Positions 1 through 8,767 of a stretch of DNA of 62,204 nt are shown here, piece after piece; position 1 is the stretch's first letter; every line of letters begins with the position of its first letter. The position numbers and the translations under genes are program-made. This DNA comes from Actinoallomurus sp. (GTDB lineage Bacteria > Actinomycetota > Actinomycetes > Streptosporangiales > Streptosporangiaceae): assembly GCA_025964625.1 (NCBI GenBank), contig JAOPYL010000243.1, positions 1-62,204 of the forward strand, in the 5' to 3' direction. The notes below the pieces were generated by a model, which did no database searches, was not told where the DNA came from, and saw only the letters and a list, made by a program, of their open reading frames with translations.

Positions 1-25
1 GCCAGCCCGTGTGGTAGGCCGGGGT

Positions 26-310
26 TCAGTGCCGGAGGACGGCCTCGTCTGCCGTGGTCAGCACCTGCGCGATCGCGGCCGCCGCCTCAGCGGCATCCGG
101 TCCCGACGCCGTCACCGTCACCGTCTCCCCCGCCTGCGCGCCGAGCCCCATCACCGCGAGCACCGAGCGAGCATCCGCCGAGCGCAGCTCCGTCGCCACT
201 GCCACCGCGGCCGCCAACGTCGCCGCGACGCGCGCGACCTGCCCCGCGGGCCGCGCGTGCAGATCCGCCGTGAGGACGACGCGTACGACGACGTCACGAC
301 TTGCGGGCAT
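26..310 (-). CDS. HPr family phosphocarrier protein (Dha system)
   Basis: Small 94-residue phosphocarrier of the PTS HPr family. The phosphorylatable His lies in LHARPAGQVA near residue 15, and the family's Ala-rich second half follows. It begins at an ATG (310) that overlaps the last 17 bases of dhaM, so the pair is translationally coupled. In Escherichia coli DhaM, EIIA, HPr and EI-like domains are fused in one protein; here the HPr part is a separate gene. It presumably relays phosphate from EI to DhaM for dihydroxyacetone phosphorylation. A longer in-frame start at 355 would lie deep inside dhaM and is unlikely. Confidence 0.85.
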   Translation of the reverse strand: MPASRDVVVRVVLTADLHARPAGQVARVAATLAAAVAVATELRSADARSVLAVMGLGAQAGETVTVTASGPDAAEAAAAIAQVLTTADEAVLRH

Positions 311-731
311 GGCGCGCCTCCTCGGCTGCAGCAAGCACGGCCTCGACCGGAGCACCTGTCGACGCGACCACCGCGGCCGCCACGGCCCCCTCGACGAACG
401 GCGCGTCGGCCAGCGCGACCCGCGTCCGCTGGTCGCCGGGGCCGCCCGCGCGGCCGTCCTCCGGCTCCTCGAGTTCCTCGAGTTCCTCGAGATAGGTCTT
501 CGCGGTCAGCACCGAGCTGCCGAGGTCGGCGATCAGCACGACTCCGGCGCCCTTGTCGGCCGTGCGAACGGCCGACTCGAGCAGGTCGATGCTCGTCCCC
601 AGGCCGCCGTCGGCGGCTCCCCCGGCGGGCTCGACCGCGACCTGGCCGACGCCCATCTGCCTCGCCAGCTCGGCGGCGCCCTCAGCGAGTGCCCGGCTGT
701 GCGAGATCAGCACGATCCCGACGTTGGCCAT
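294..731 (-). CDS. dhaM: dihydroxyacetone kinase phosphotransfer subunit DhaM (EIIA-Man-like)
   Basis: 145-residue protein with the DhaM signature: GIVLISHSRALAEG at residues 5-18 carrying the phospho-His, then GGLGTSIDLL, GVVLIADLGSS and LADAPFVEGAV. It accepts phosphate from HPr and passes it to the ADP bound in DhaL, so dihydroxyacetone is phosphorylated at the expense of PEP. The Glu-Leu-Glu run near residue 85 comes from a three-copy 9-nt repeat and is probably a surface loop. Only the EIIA domain is present. Last but one gene of the dhaKLM-HPr operon. Confidence 0.92.
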   Translation of the reverse strand: MANVGIVLISHSRALAEGAAELARQMGVGQVAVEPAGGAADGGLGTSIDLLESAVRTADKGAGVVLIADLGSSVLTAKTYLEELEELEEPEDGRAGGPGDQRTRVALADAPFVEGAVAAAVVASTGAPVEAVLAAAEEARHARKS

Positions 732-843
732 TCCGTCCCCTTCCGACTCATTTCACAATGCCAAATCGCCTCGTCGGCCAGGCGCCGCCACGACATGGAC
801 GACGCCGGTCCGTGCTCCGCCGCGGCGGCCCGGGACCGGCCGG

Positions 844-1455
844 TCACGCGCCCGCGGGCGTCACGTCGGCCAGGGCACGGAAGAGCAGGACGGTGGAGGC
901 GGCGCCGGGGTCGAGGTGGCCGACGCTACGGGCCCCGAGGTAGCTGGCCCGGCCCTTGCGCGCCTGCAGCGGGATCGTCGCCTCGGCGCCCTTCTCGGCG
1001 GCGTCCAGCGCCGCCCGCACGGCCGCGGGCATTCCCTCCGCGGCCGTGGCCGCGTACGCGGCGACCGCCGGGGCCAGCGCGTCGATCATGGTCTTGTCGC
1101 CCTCCTCGGCCCGGCCCAGCTCCCGTACGCCTTCGAGCGCGGCGCGCAGGGCCGTGGCGAGCTCTCCGGCGCCCACCTCGGGGGTGTCGCCGAGCGCCTT
1201 GCCCGCCCGGCGCAACGCGGTGCCGTACAGCGGGCCGGACGCACCGCCGGTCTTGGATATCAGCGCCCGCCCGGCCGTGGTCAGGACCTTGCCCGGTGGC
1301 AGGTCCGCGTGCAGGGACGCCATGGCGGCCCGCAGCCCGCGGTTGAGGTTGGTGCCGTGGTCGCCGTCTCCGATCGCCGCGTCGAGCCTGGTCAGGTGGT
1401 CGGCCTCCGCCTCGACCAGCTCCGCGAACCGCTCGATCCACTCGCGTGCGTCCAT
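844..1455 (-). CDS. dhaL: dihydroxyacetone kinase ADP-binding subunit DhaL
   Basis: 203-residue DhaL. The ADP/Mg site motif AIGDGDHGTN sits near residues 26-35, and SKTGGASGPLYGTA and AEEGDKTMIDAL follow in the expected order, with GASS-like GAASTVLL near the C-terminus. DhaL keeps ADP bound as a cofactor that is rephosphorylated by DhaM and donates phosphate to dihydroxyacetone on DhaK. Start ATG at 1455 overlaps the dhaK stop by one base (TGATG), which favours it over the longer in-frame start at 1500. About 110 bases separate it from dhaM. Confidence 0.93.
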   Translation of the reverse strand: MDAREWIERFAELVEAEADHLTRLDAAIGDGDHGTNLNRGLRAAMASLHADLPPGKVLTTAGRALISKTGGASGPLYGTALRRAGKALGDTPEVGAGELATALRAALEGVRELGRAEEGDKTMIDALAPAVAAYAATAAEGMPAAVRAALDAAEKGAEATIPLQARKGRASYLGARSVGHLDPGAASTVLLFRALADVTPAGA

Positions 1456-2450
1456 CAGCGCCCCCACCGCAGGCCGGGCGTCTCCACCGGCGCGTCCCAC
1501 AGCTCGGCGAGCCGCGGGGTCAGCCGGCAGACCGAGATCATGCAGCCGGCCATGTCCAGGCTCGTCACATAGTTGCCGACCAGGCGGCGCCCGACGGTGG
1601 CGCCGTGCCCCGACAGCCAGTCCGCGACCGCGGCGTACGCCGCGTACAGCTCCATCAGCGGCGTGCCGCCCATGCCGTTGACCATCACGAGTACCTCGGA
1701 GCCGGACAGCGGCATGTCATCGTCGATCGCCGACAGCGCGACGTCGACGATCTCGGAGGCGGTGCGCAGCCTGGTTCGCTCCCGGCCGGGCTCACCGTGG
1801 ATGCCGATGCCCAGTTCGATCTCGTCCTCGCCGAGGTCGAAGGTGGGGCGCCCGGCGGCGGGGACGGTGCAGGCGGTCAGCGCCACCCCGAACGACCGGG
1901 TCCGCTCGTTGACCTCTGTGGCCACGGCGGCGACCTCGCTCAGGGAGCCCCCGGCCTCGGCCAGCGCCCCGGCCGTCTTCTCCGCGAACAGAGTGGCCCC
2001 CGTGCCGCGGCGGCCGGCCGTGAACGTGCTGTCCTGTACCGCAACGTCGTCGTCGATCATGACGGGGACGACCTCGATGTCATCGTCTCCGGCCAGCTCG
2101 GCCGCCATCTGGAAGTTGAGCACGTCGCCGGTGTAGTTCTTGATGATGTGCACGACGCCGGCCCCGCCGGAGACGGCGTTGGTGGCCGCCAGGATCTGAT
2201 CGGGCACGGGCGAGGTGAATACCTCGCCCGGGCAGGCGGCGTCGAGCATGCCGTACCCGACGAAGCCTCCGTGCAGCGGCTCGTGCCCCGAACCGCCCCC
2301 GGAGACCAGCCCGACCTTGCCGGGACGCGGCGCGTCGGCACGGGCGATGATCCGTTCGTCGAGGTCGACGCGAAGGGACGGGTGCGCCGCGGCCATGCCG
2401 CGCAGCGCGTCGAGGACGACGTCGTCGACGGCGTCGATCAGTTTCTTCAT
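1455..2450 (-). CDS. dhaK: dihydroxyacetone kinase substrate-binding subunit DhaK
   Basis: 331 residues, normal for DhaK. The nucleotide-independent substrate domain shows GGGSGHEP at residues 51-58, followed by [15 protein letters not shown], the [10 protein letters not shown] motif and GIGIHGEPG near residue 215; the His there forms the covalent hemiaminal with dihydroxyacetone. First gene of the operon, so its upstream region (2451-2537), shared with a divergent PIG-L gene, should hold the operon promoter. The ATG at 2450 is the first start that gives the family N-terminus ([10 protein letters not shown]). Confidence 0.94.
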   Translation of the reverse strand: MKKLIDAVDDVVLDALRGMAAAHPSLRVDLDERIIARADAPRPGKVGLVSGGGSGHEPLHGGFVGYGMLDAACPGEVFTSPVPDQILAATNAVSGGAGVVHIIKNYTGDVLNFQMAAELAGDDDIEVVPVMIDDDVAVQDSTFTAGRRGTGATLFAEKTAGALAEAGGSLSEVAAVATEVNERTRSFGVALTACTVPAAGRPTFDLGEDEIELGIGIHGEPGRERTRLRTASEIVDVALSAIDDDMPLSGSEVLVMVNGMGGTPLMELYAAYAAVADWLSGHGATVGRRLVGNYVTSLDMAGCMISVCRLTPRLAELWDAPVETPGLRWGR

Positions 2451-2524
2451 CTGTCCGGAATACCCCTCACAACAGCAAAACGCCAGAGTTGCAGGAGAGT
2501 GACCAGCTAAGGGGGATCTGTTCC

Positions 2525-2530
2525 TAGGAT
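2525..2530 (+). promoter_or_regulatory. -10 box of a leaderless promoter for the PIG-L gene
   Basis: TAGGAT fits the actinobacterial TANNNT -10 pattern and lies 7 nt before the GTG at 2538. No Shine-Dalgarno sequence precedes that codon, so the mRNA probably starts at or next to it. No clear -35 box is seen. Confidence 0.4.
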
Positions 2531-2537
2531 GTGTCCC

Positions 2538-3248
2538 GTGATCGATGACGTGAAGCGCGCGCTGGCCGTGATGGCCCATCCCGACGACGTCGACTTCTCC
2601 GCCGCCGGGACCATCGCGACGTGGACCGACGCCGGCGTCGAGGTCACGTACCTGATGGTCACCGACGGCGACGCGGGCGGGTTCGACGAGGACGTGCCGC
2701 GCTCGGAGATGGCGCCGCTGCGCCGCGCCGAGCAGGTGGCCGCGGCCACCTGCGTGGGCGTCACCGACGTCCGCTTTCTCGGATACCCCGACGGGCAGGT
2801 GGAGCCGACACTCGGCCTGCGGCGCGACATCGCGCGGGTGATCCGGCAGGTGCGCCCCGACCGGGTGGTGATCCCCAGCCCGGAACGGAACTACCAGCGG
2901 CTCGCCCCGGGCCATCCCGACCACCGGGCGGTCGGATCGGCCGCGCTCGACGCCGTGTACCCGGACGCGCGGAACCCGTACGCCTTCCCGGAGCTGCGCG
3001 CCGAAGGCCACGAGGCGTGGACCGTTCGCGAGGTCTGGATCTCCGGTGGCCCGGCACTCGACCACTTCGTCGACATCACCGGCGTCTTCAACCGGAAGCT
3101 GGCGGCGCTGCGGGCGCACGCCAGCCAGACCGCCCACCACGACGATCTGGAGGGGATGCTGCGCGGCTGGCTGGGGGCCACCGCCAGGCGGGGCGGACTC
3201 GGCGACGACCGGCTGGCCGAGGCGTTCCAGATCGTCCCGGCGGCATGA
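2538..3248 (+). CDS. PIG-L family deacetylase
   Basis: About 236 residues. The zinc-binding AHPDD motif is at residues 14-18, [11 protein letters not shown] follows, and PSPERNYQ...GHPDHRAVG supplies the distal His pair of the LmbE/PIG-L fold. Such enzymes remove N-acetyl groups from amino sugars or sugar conjugates (MshB and Mca are relatives in mycothiol metabolism). The substrate cannot be told from sequence. I prefer the GTG at 2538 because a -10-like TAGGAT ends 7 nt before it and overlaps the alternative ATG at 2529. The stop overlaps the next gene's ATG (ATGA). Confidence 0.85.
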   Translation: MIDDVKRALAVMAHPDDVDFSAAGTIATWTDAGVEVTYLMVTDGDAGGFDEDVPRSEMAPLRRAEQVAAATCVGVTDVRFLGYPDGQVEPTLGLRRDIARVIRQVRPDRVVIPSPERNYQRLAPGHPDHRAVGSAALDAVYPDARNPYAFPELRAEGHEAWTVREVWISGGPALDHFVDITGVFNRKLAALRAHASQTAHHDDLEGMLRGWLGATARRGGLGDDRLAEAFQIVPAA

Positions 3249-3694
3249 CCTTGTCCATGGTCGACACGGAACCACATGTCGCGGCCTTCGGCGAGCTGGA
3301 CGTCCACACGCTCTACGCGCTCCTGAAGCTGCGGGTGGACGTGTTCGTGGTCGAGCAGGCGTGCGCGTACCCGGAGCTGGACGGCAGGGACGCCGAGCCT
3401 GGCACCCGGCACGTCTGGCTGGCCGGTGACTCGAGCGCGCCAGCGGCATACCTCCGCATCCTCGACGACCCGGGCGGCGCACGCATCGGCCGGGTCGTGA
3501 CGGCTCCGCACGCGCGCGGCGGCGGGCTGGCCGGACGGCTGATGCAGGCCGCGCTGCGGGTCGTCGGCGACCGCACCACGCGGCTCGACGCGCAGACCCA
3601 GGCCGCCGGCTTCTACACCGGATACGGCTTTGCCGCCGACGGGCCGGAGTTCGTGGAGGACGGCATCCCGCACGTCCCGATGGTCCGGCGCTGA
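3245..3694 (+). CDS. GNAT family N-acetyltransferase, ElaA-like
   Basis: 149 residues. The N-terminal half has [25 protein letters not shown], typical of ElaA-type GNAT proteins, and the acetyl-CoA loop region reads [18 protein letters not shown] (about residues 80-97). The C-terminus GFYTGYGF-like stretch ([17 protein letters not shown]) is also ElaA-like. It overlaps the deacetylase stop by ATGA, so the two are co-translated. Acceptor substrate unknown. Confidence 0.85.
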   Translation: MTLSMVDTEPHVAAFGELDVHTLYALLKLRVDVFVVEQACAYPELDGRDAEPGTRHVWLAGDSSAPAAYLRILDDPGGARIGRVVTAPHARGGGLAGRLMQAALRVVGDRTTRLDAQTQAAGFYTGYGFAADGPEFVEDGIPHVPMVRR

Positions 3695-3710
3695 AACCGG
3701 CGCGGCGCGC

Positions 3711-3728
3711 CGGGGGCGGTACCCCCCG
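3711..3728. terminator. bidirectional terminator candidate
   Basis: CGGGGG-cggtac-CCCCCG hairpin in the 43-base gap between the convergent GNAT and response-regulator genes. No T-tract, as is common in high-GC actinomycetes. Confidence 0.4.
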
Positions 3729-3737
3729 ACTCGGCGC

Positions 3738-4400
3738 TCAGACGAGACGGCGGGCGGCGGCCCAGCGGGAGAGTTCGTGCCGGTTCGAGAGCTGGAGCTT
3801 CCTCAAAACGCTGCTCACGTGCGTCTCGACGGTCTTCACCGAGATGAACAGCTCCTTGGCGATCTCCTTGTACGCGTAGCCGCGCGCGATCAGCCGCAGC
3901 ACCTCGCGTTCGCGCTGCGTGAGCTGGTCGAACTCGGGGTCGATCGAGGGCACGTCCGCGGCGGCGAACGCGTCCAGCACGAACCCGGCGAGCCGGGGCG
4001 AGAACACCGCGTCGCCCTCGGCCACCCTGCCGATCGCCCTGGTCAGCTCCGGGCCTGAGATCGTCTTGGTGACGTAGCCGCGGGCGCCGCCGCGTACGAC
4101 GCCGATGACGTCCTCGGCCGCGTCGGAGACCGACAGGGCGAGGAACCTCGTCTCCGGCGGGGACGCCCCGTCCCCGCTCCTCCGCCCCGCCGCGCCCGTC
4201 ACCCGGCGCAGCACCTCGACGCCGCCCCCGCCCGGGAGATGGACGTCGAGCAGCACCACGTCCGGTTGGGTCGCCTTGATCACCTCGACCGCCTCGTCGA
4301 CGTCGCCCGCCTCTCCCACGATCTCCACGGAGTCGCCGAGCTCGGCTTTCACGCCACTGCGGAACATCTGGTGGTCGTCGACCAACACCACACGCGTCAT
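3738..4400 (-). CDS. NarL/FixJ-type response regulator (LuxR HTH)
   Basis: Receiver domain at residues 1-125 with the acidic pair VVLVDD, phospho-acceptor Asp in VVLLDVHLPGG and the conserved Lys in YVTKTISG. The LuxR helix-turn-helix is at about 150-210 (LTQREREVLRLIARGYAYKEI, then the recognition helix VKTVETHVSSVL). Partner of the adjacent kinase. Start taken as MTRVVLVDDH; an upstream in-frame ATG at 4421 would overlap the kinase by 14 bases. A Gly/Ser-rich insertion near residue 75 (AGRRSGDGASPPET) lies in a receiver loop. Confidence 0.9.
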   Translation of the reverse strand: MTRVVLVDDHQMFRSGVKAELGDSVEIVGEAGDVDEAVEVIKATQPDVVLLDVHLPGGGGVEVLRRVTGAAGRRSGDGASPPETRFLALSVSDAAEDVIGVVRGGARGYVTKTISGPELTRAIGRVAEGDAVFSPRLAGFVLDAFAAADVPSIDPEFDQLTQREREVLRLIARGYAYKEIAKELFISVKTVETHVSSVLRKLQLSNRHELSRWAAARRLV

Positions 4401-4407
4401 GACCACT

Positions 4408-5619
4408 TCACTTCCGATCACGCGTCATTTCCAATCTCACTTCGGTGCCGTCCCCCGGAGCCGTACGGATCGTCACCTTGCCGCCGTTGCGCTCCATGCG
4501 CCCGATGATGGACTGCCGGACGCCCATCCGGTCCTCCGGCACCCCGTCGAGGTCGAAGCCCTTGCCACGGTCCCGTACGAAGATGGCGACCTCGTCGCCG
4601 ACGACCTCCGCGTACACCGACAGCGACGACGTCTCGGCATACTTCGCGGCATTGACCATCGCCTCGCGGGCCGCCTGCAGCATCGCGCCGAGCCGGTCGT
4701 CCAGCGGGCAGTCGCCCACGCACACGACCTCGATCGGCACGCCGTGATGGTCCTCCACCTCCGCGGAGATCTTGCGCACCGCGGCGGCGAGGTCCTGTTC
4801 GGCGTCGGCCTTCGGCTGGTACAGCCAGGCGCGAAGGTCGCGTTCCTGGGCCCGCGCCAGCCGTTGCACCTCCCTCGGGTCCTGGGCGTTGCGCTGGATC
4901 AGCGTCAGCGTGTGGAGCACCGAGTCGTGCACGTGGGCGGCGACCTCGGCGCGTTCCTGGGAGCGGATGCGCTCGCGGCGCTCGACGTCGAGGTCACGCC
5001 ACATTCGCAGGAGCCACGGAGCGACGACCACGGCGAACCCGGCCAGGACGACGGTCGAGCCGAGCAGCACCTGGCCCGCCTGACCCGGATGGACCTTCTG
5101 GGCGAGGAACGCGATCAGGCCGCCGATGACGAGGAGGGCGCCGATGATGCTGCGCAACCACATGGCCTGGGTATTCCTGACCCAGCGTTGCCTGCGCTCG
5201 GGGTCGGCCTGCTGCCAGATGATCCCGACGCCGATGCCGCCCGCCACGACCGGCCAGACCGCCCAGTTGAGCGCACCGGCCCCCCAGCTGAACAGCGACA
5301 GCCCGCCGACCAGGGCCCCGTACGCGAAGAGCTGCCCCCGGTCGCGCCGGGCCTCCGGCTCCGCGTGCTGCGGCACGAGAAGCCACAGCGCCACGTAGGC
5401 GACCACGCCCACTCCCGCCGAGATGAGCACCGCGAACGCCAGTCGTACGACGATCGGTTCCAGGCCGAGATGCTCGGCGAGGCCCCGGCACACCCCGCCG
5501 ACGAGCCGGCCGCCCGCACGTCGTTCGAGACGCGGCGCGGCCGGACTCACCGGGGCGGCATCGGCCCCACTCGGCGTTTCAGGCACGTACAGATGGTCAC
5601 ACGTTCGGGCGATCGCCAC
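4408..5619 (-). CDS. PspC-domain sensor histidine kinase
   Basis: 403 residues. An N-terminal PspC domain (about 35-90: RLVGGVCRGLAEHLGL) is followed by several membrane helices to residue ~205, then the HisKA_3-type dimerisation helix with the phospho-His in VAAHVHDSVLHTLTL. The ATPase domain follows, with the N-box AAREAMVNAAKYA and the G-box DRGKGFD. Actinobacteria commonly pair such a kinase with a LuxR regulator and divergent PspC proteins, and this order is seen here. Probably an envelope-stress sensor. Confidence 0.9.
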   Translation of the reverse strand: MAIARTCDHLYVPETPSGADAAPVSPAAPRLERRAGGRLVGGVCRGLAEHLGLEPIVVRLAFAVLISAGVGVVAYVALWLLVPQHAEPEARRDRGQLFAYGALVGGLSLFSWGAGALNWAVWPVVAGGIGVGIIWQQADPERRQRWVRNTQAMWLRSIIGALLVIGGLIAFLAQKVHPGQAGQVLLGSTVVLAGFAVVVAPWLLRMWRDLDVERRERIRSQERAEVAAHVHDSVLHTLTLIQRNAQDPREVQRLARAQERDLRAWLYQPKADAEQDLAAAVRKISAEVEDHHGVPIEVVCVGDCPLDDRLGAMLQAAREAMVNAAKYAETSSLSVYAEVVGDEVAIFVRDRGKGFDLDGVPEDRMGVRQSIIGRMERNGGKVTIRTAPGDGTEVRLEMTRDRK

Positions 5620-5716
5620 ATCGGGGCCCGCCCGGGGCCTACCCCGGAGATCCTCAGGGACGACTCAGGGGTGTCCCCGATGGCCGCCACGGCGCGGCAC
5701 CGGGAACGATGGGCGC

Positions 5717-7009
5717 ATGACCGAGCAAAGCGCTGCCGGGCCGCGGCGGCTCTGCCGCTCCCAGGACGGGCGCCTGATCACCGGGGTGTGCGCCGGTCTC
5801 GCCCGCTACACGCGCATCGACCCGGTGGTGTTCCGCGTCGGGTTCGCGCTGCTGGTCATCACCACCGGCGTGGGCGTCCTGCTGTACATCGGCGCCTACC
5901 TCCTCATGGCGGCCCCGGGTGGGGGTCCGTCCAAGATCGAGCGGGTCGGCGGCCGCATCTTCGACGGCGACACCGTACTCGCGCTGCTCGGCGCGACGCT
6001 GGGCGCCGGAATGCTGCTCGGGATCGTCGGCGACTGGGGCTCCGGGGACGGCCTGGCCGTCGTCGTGGTGTTCGCGCTGACGCTGTTCGTGGCCCGGTCG
6101 CGCGGCGTCGACCTCGTCCAGGTCGCACGGAGCATGCCGGACCGCGTCAAGGGCCGGCCGCTTTCATCCTGGACGCCACCCGCGCCCTCCCAGCCGCCAC
6201 CTCGGATGCCCGACGGCATGATCGACCTCGCTCGCCTCGGGCGGCGCACGGACCCGTACGCGGCAGAGCCGCAGGGGACGGACCCGTACCCAGAGCCGCA
6301 GGGGGCAGGCTCGTACGCGGAGGGCTCTGCCACCGCGAACCCGCGGCCGCCGGAAGCACCGGCGCCTTCCCCGCCCGCCCGGCCGCGGCGCAGGTCCTAC
6401 CTTGCCGGGCTCACGCTGGCGGCCGCCGCGGCGGTCGCGGGCATCCTGTACGCCTTCACGGGCGACCGGCCGGGCTTCGGCCGGATCCAGATCATCCTCT
6501 CCGGGGCGCTCGCCGTCGTCGCCGCCGGTCTCCTCCTCGGCGCCTGGTTCGGCCGGGACCGCAAGCTCATCACGGTTGGAGCGATCATGTCCCTCGCCCT
6601 CGCATCGACGTCGATCGCCGGTAACCCCACCGTCGCGAGGAGGACGCACCGGATGACCTGGCGGCCGGCCGCCGCCGCCCAGGCGGAACAGTCGCACAAG
6701 GTGTTCATCGGCGAGGGCGTCGTCGACCTCACCACGGTGCCGCTCATCCCGGGAGAACGGCTGAACGTGACCGCCGAGGTGACGCTGGGGGTGCTGGACG
6801 TCAAGGTTCCGAGGACCGCGCGCGTGGAGGTGGACGGCCACGCGATCCTCGGCGACATCACCGTGGACCGGCACGTCACGAGTGGCCCCGGCGCGAGGGT
6901 CCGCCGCGTGCTCGAACCGGAAGGACGGGCGGGGGGCGCCGTGCCGACCATCGCGCTGCGCATCCGGAGCAAGGTGGGCGACATGGAGATCACGCGTGTT
7001 CCGGCATAG
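5717..7009 (+). CDS. PspC domain membrane protein
   Basis: 430 residues. The PspC domain spans about 10-70 (SQDGRLITGVCAGLARYTRIDP, with a membrane helix after it). Two further helices near 95-135, a Pro-rich linker with PYAAEPQG-like repeats (about 155-225), two more helices (230-290) and a C-terminal soluble beta-rich region complete it. The last part resembles the DUF4097/LiaF-like domains often fused to PspC. Divergent from the PspC kinase with 97 bases between start codons, so probably co-regulated with it. Start ATG 5717 is the first that leaves PspC at the N-terminus. Confidence 0.85.
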   Translation: MTEQSAAGPRRLCRSQDGRLITGVCAGLARYTRIDPVVFRVGFALLVITTGVGVLLYIGAYLLMAAPGGGPSKIERVGGRIFDGDTVLALLGATLGAGMLLGIVGDWGSGDGLAVVVVFALTLFVARSRGVDLVQVARSMPDRVKGRPLSSWTPPAPSQPPPRMPDGMIDLARLGRRTDPYAAEPQGTDPYPEPQGAGSYAEGSATANPRPPEAPAPSPPARPRRRSYLAGLTLAAAAAVAGILYAFTGDRPGFGRIQIILSGALAVVAAGLLLGAWFGRDRKLITVGAIMSLALASTSIAGNPTVARRTHRMTWRPAAAAQAEQSHKVFIGEGVVDLTTVPLIPGERLNVTAEVTLGVLDVKVPRTARVEVDGHAILGDITVDRHVTSGPGARVRRVLEPEGRAGGAVPTIALRIRSKVGDMEITRVPA

Positions 7010-7190
7010 GTTCGACCCGTCGTCGGCGGTGGCCGCCGTCCTTTTCCTCGGCACCGCCGGGCGCTATCTCGCCGACGGGCTCGGCGGGACGCGGGTGTCG
7101 TTCCCGTGGACGGTGCCCCTGGTCATCGCCGGCCTCGTCGTGATGATCGTCCTGCGCGTCGTGTTCCGCTCCCGCCGCCGCGAGCCGTAA
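6996..7190 (+). CDS. small membrane protein, PspC operon
   Basis: 64 residues from a GTG inside the end of the PspC gene (14-base overlap). Two hydrophobic segments, AVAAVLFLGTAGRYLA and PLVIAGLVVMIVLRVVF, end in a basic tail RSRRREP, so the C-terminus is probably cytoplasmic. Similar two-helix proteins often follow PspC genes in actinomycetes. No function assigned. Confidence 0.6.
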   Translation: MFRHRFDPSSAVAAVLFLGTAGRYLADGLGGTRVSFPWTVPLVIAGLVVMIVLRVVFRSRRREP

Positions 7191-7211
7191 CCCACCGCGA
7201 GCCGTGGCCCA

Positions 7212-7236
7212 CCGCGGCGGGCCGTGTCCGCCGCGG
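7212..7236. terminator. bidirectional terminator candidate
   Basis: Perfect 9-bp inverted repeat CCGCGGCGG-gccgtgt-CCGCCGCGG between the convergent small membrane protein and glycosyltransferase genes. Confidence 0.5.
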
Positions 7237-7241
7237 CGCGG

Positions 7242-8714
7242 TCAGGTCGCCGGGGCGGGAGACGACTCGCCGATCCGGTCATGGGACGGGACGTCGGGCA
7301 GCGCGTCCGGCGAGGCCCGGTGTCGGTACCGCCACCAGACGACGGCGACGAAAAGGATGAGCCACGCCAGGTTGGCCCAGCGCACGCCGAGATGCTGGTA
7401 CCCGTTGACCCTCACGCCCGGGAGCGTCATGACGCCGATCAGCACGCCGCGGACGATGAGCAGCCAGTCCATCCGGCCGTAGGGCATCAGCGCCAGCAGC
7501 GGCAACATCATGGCGTCGTACCACGGATACTGCAACGGCGAGACAAGAGTGGTGCCGAGCGCCAGCACCAGCACCGGAAGCACGTCGGCGGGGAGCCGCC
7601 AGCCATCGGTCGAGGGCCGGTGCCAGAAAGCGACCGGGAGGCGGAAAAGCCACCACAGGAAGGCGGTCAGCGCGAGGGCGAGCACCACCATCCACACCTC
7701 GTACACCCCGTGATGGTCCAGGACATACCGCGGGACGGGCAGGTAGCGGTCCTTCGTCCGGCCCAGCCGGGCGTTGAGCGAATGGATCGCGGCCGGCCCC
7801 GCCAGCAGGTAACCACCCCCGGCGACGAGTACGGCTCCGGCAGCCACGCCTGTCGTGCGGCGGAACCGCGGCGGCGTCAGCCAGGCGGCGGCCACCAGGC
7901 CGGCGGCGGGAAACAGGAACGACGCCTTGACCGCCACCGCCGCGCCGCCGAGGAGGCCACCGGCGAACGCCGAGCGGCGCATCGCGTACAGCGCCGCGAC
8001 CAGGAAGAGGACCGCGTACACATCAGCGTGCCCGCTGCCGACCATCCAGAACAGCATGAGCGGGTTGGCCGTCCAGAGCAGGCAGGCGCGGACCCGGCGC
8101 GCCGGGTCGGGCCCGGTCAGCCGGTCCAGAATGAGCCCGGTGCCGATGAAGGCGATGGCGTTCCCGCACTTCATCACGAATAGGATCCGCGCCATCGAGT
8201 TGCCGCCCAGATGAGCCGCGAACCACTGGATCGCCGTCATCACCGGCCCGTACACGGTGGGGACCCGCTGCCAGCCGCTGGGCAGCAGGAGCCCGACCCG
8301 ATCACCGGTGTGGGCGAGCCGGATCGGCGTCGTGACGTACGGGTCCCGGCCGAGGTCCGCGATCCGCCCGTAGATCGCGTAGTTCAGCATGTCCACCGAG
8401 CCGGCGGGCGGCAGCAGCGCGAGGACGCACGCCACGACCGCCCCCGCGAGGAGCAGCCGCACCGGACCGGTGAACGATCCGCGGCGCAGGGCATACAGGC
8501 CGGTCAGCGTGGCCGCTCCGGCGCTCGCCGCGGCGAACCAGGTCAGGGTCATGACGGTGGCCGGTGATGGCGCGCCGCCGAGAGTCAGGAACGGGCCGGT
8601 CGGCCCGAAGAAGGGGACGGCCTCCGAGGTTCCGAGCACCATGGCCGCGCCCATCGCGACGGCGCTCGCCCCCAGCATCACCAGGGAGAAGACGCGGGAC
8701 ATGGAACCCGACAT
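7242..8714 (-). CDS. GT-C family polyprenol-phosphomannose-dependent mannosyltransferase, MptB-like
   Basis: 490 residues with about 12 hydrophobic segments, the layout of GT-C glycosyltransferases that use a polyprenyl-phosphate sugar donor. The first loop after helix 3 has SVDMLNYAIYGRIADLGRDPYV; acidic residues in this loop are typical catalytic candidates. WTANPLMLFWMVGSGHADV and SPLQYPWYDAM match the MptA/MptB type of mycobacterial lipomannan synthesis. Start may instead be the ATG at 8702, since TAATGT at 8711-8716 looks like a -10 box that overlaps the first ATG. Acceptor unknown. Confidence 0.75.
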   Translation of the reverse strand: MSGSMSRVFSLVMLGASAVAMGAAMVLGTSEAVPFFGPTGPFLTLGGAPSPATVMTLTWFAAASAGAATLTGLYALRRGSFTGPVRLLLAGAVVACVLALLPPAGSVDMLNYAIYGRIADLGRDPYVTTPIRLAHTGDRVGLLLPSGWQRVPTVYGPVMTAIQWFAAHLGGNSMARILFVMKCGNAIAFIGTGLILDRLTGPDPARRVRACLLWTANPLMLFWMVGSGHADVYAVLFLVAALYAMRRSAFAGGLLGGAAVAVKASFLFPAAGLVAAAWLTPPRFRRTTGVAAGAVLVAGGGYLLAGPAAIHSLNARLGRTKDRYLPVPRYVLDHHGVYEVWMVVLALALTAFLWWLFRLPVAFWHRPSTDGWRLPADVLPVLVLALGTTLVSPLQYPWYDAMMLPLLALMPYGRMDWLLIVRGVLIGVMTLPGVRVNGYQHLGVRWANLAWLILFVAVVWWRYRHRASPDALPDVPSHDRIGESSPAPAT

Positions 8715-8767
8715 TAAGGGGCGAAACCGGGCTTCGGATCGGGCTGTGCGCGCTGTTCACCGAACGC

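Noticed and set aside
54-6624. Long frames on the strand opposite dhaLM and the PspC kinase (for example 54-1346 and 4105-6624 plus).
   Set aside because: They lack motifs, are Arg/Pro/Ala-rich and run antisense to well-supported genes. High GC with third-position bias produces such frames.
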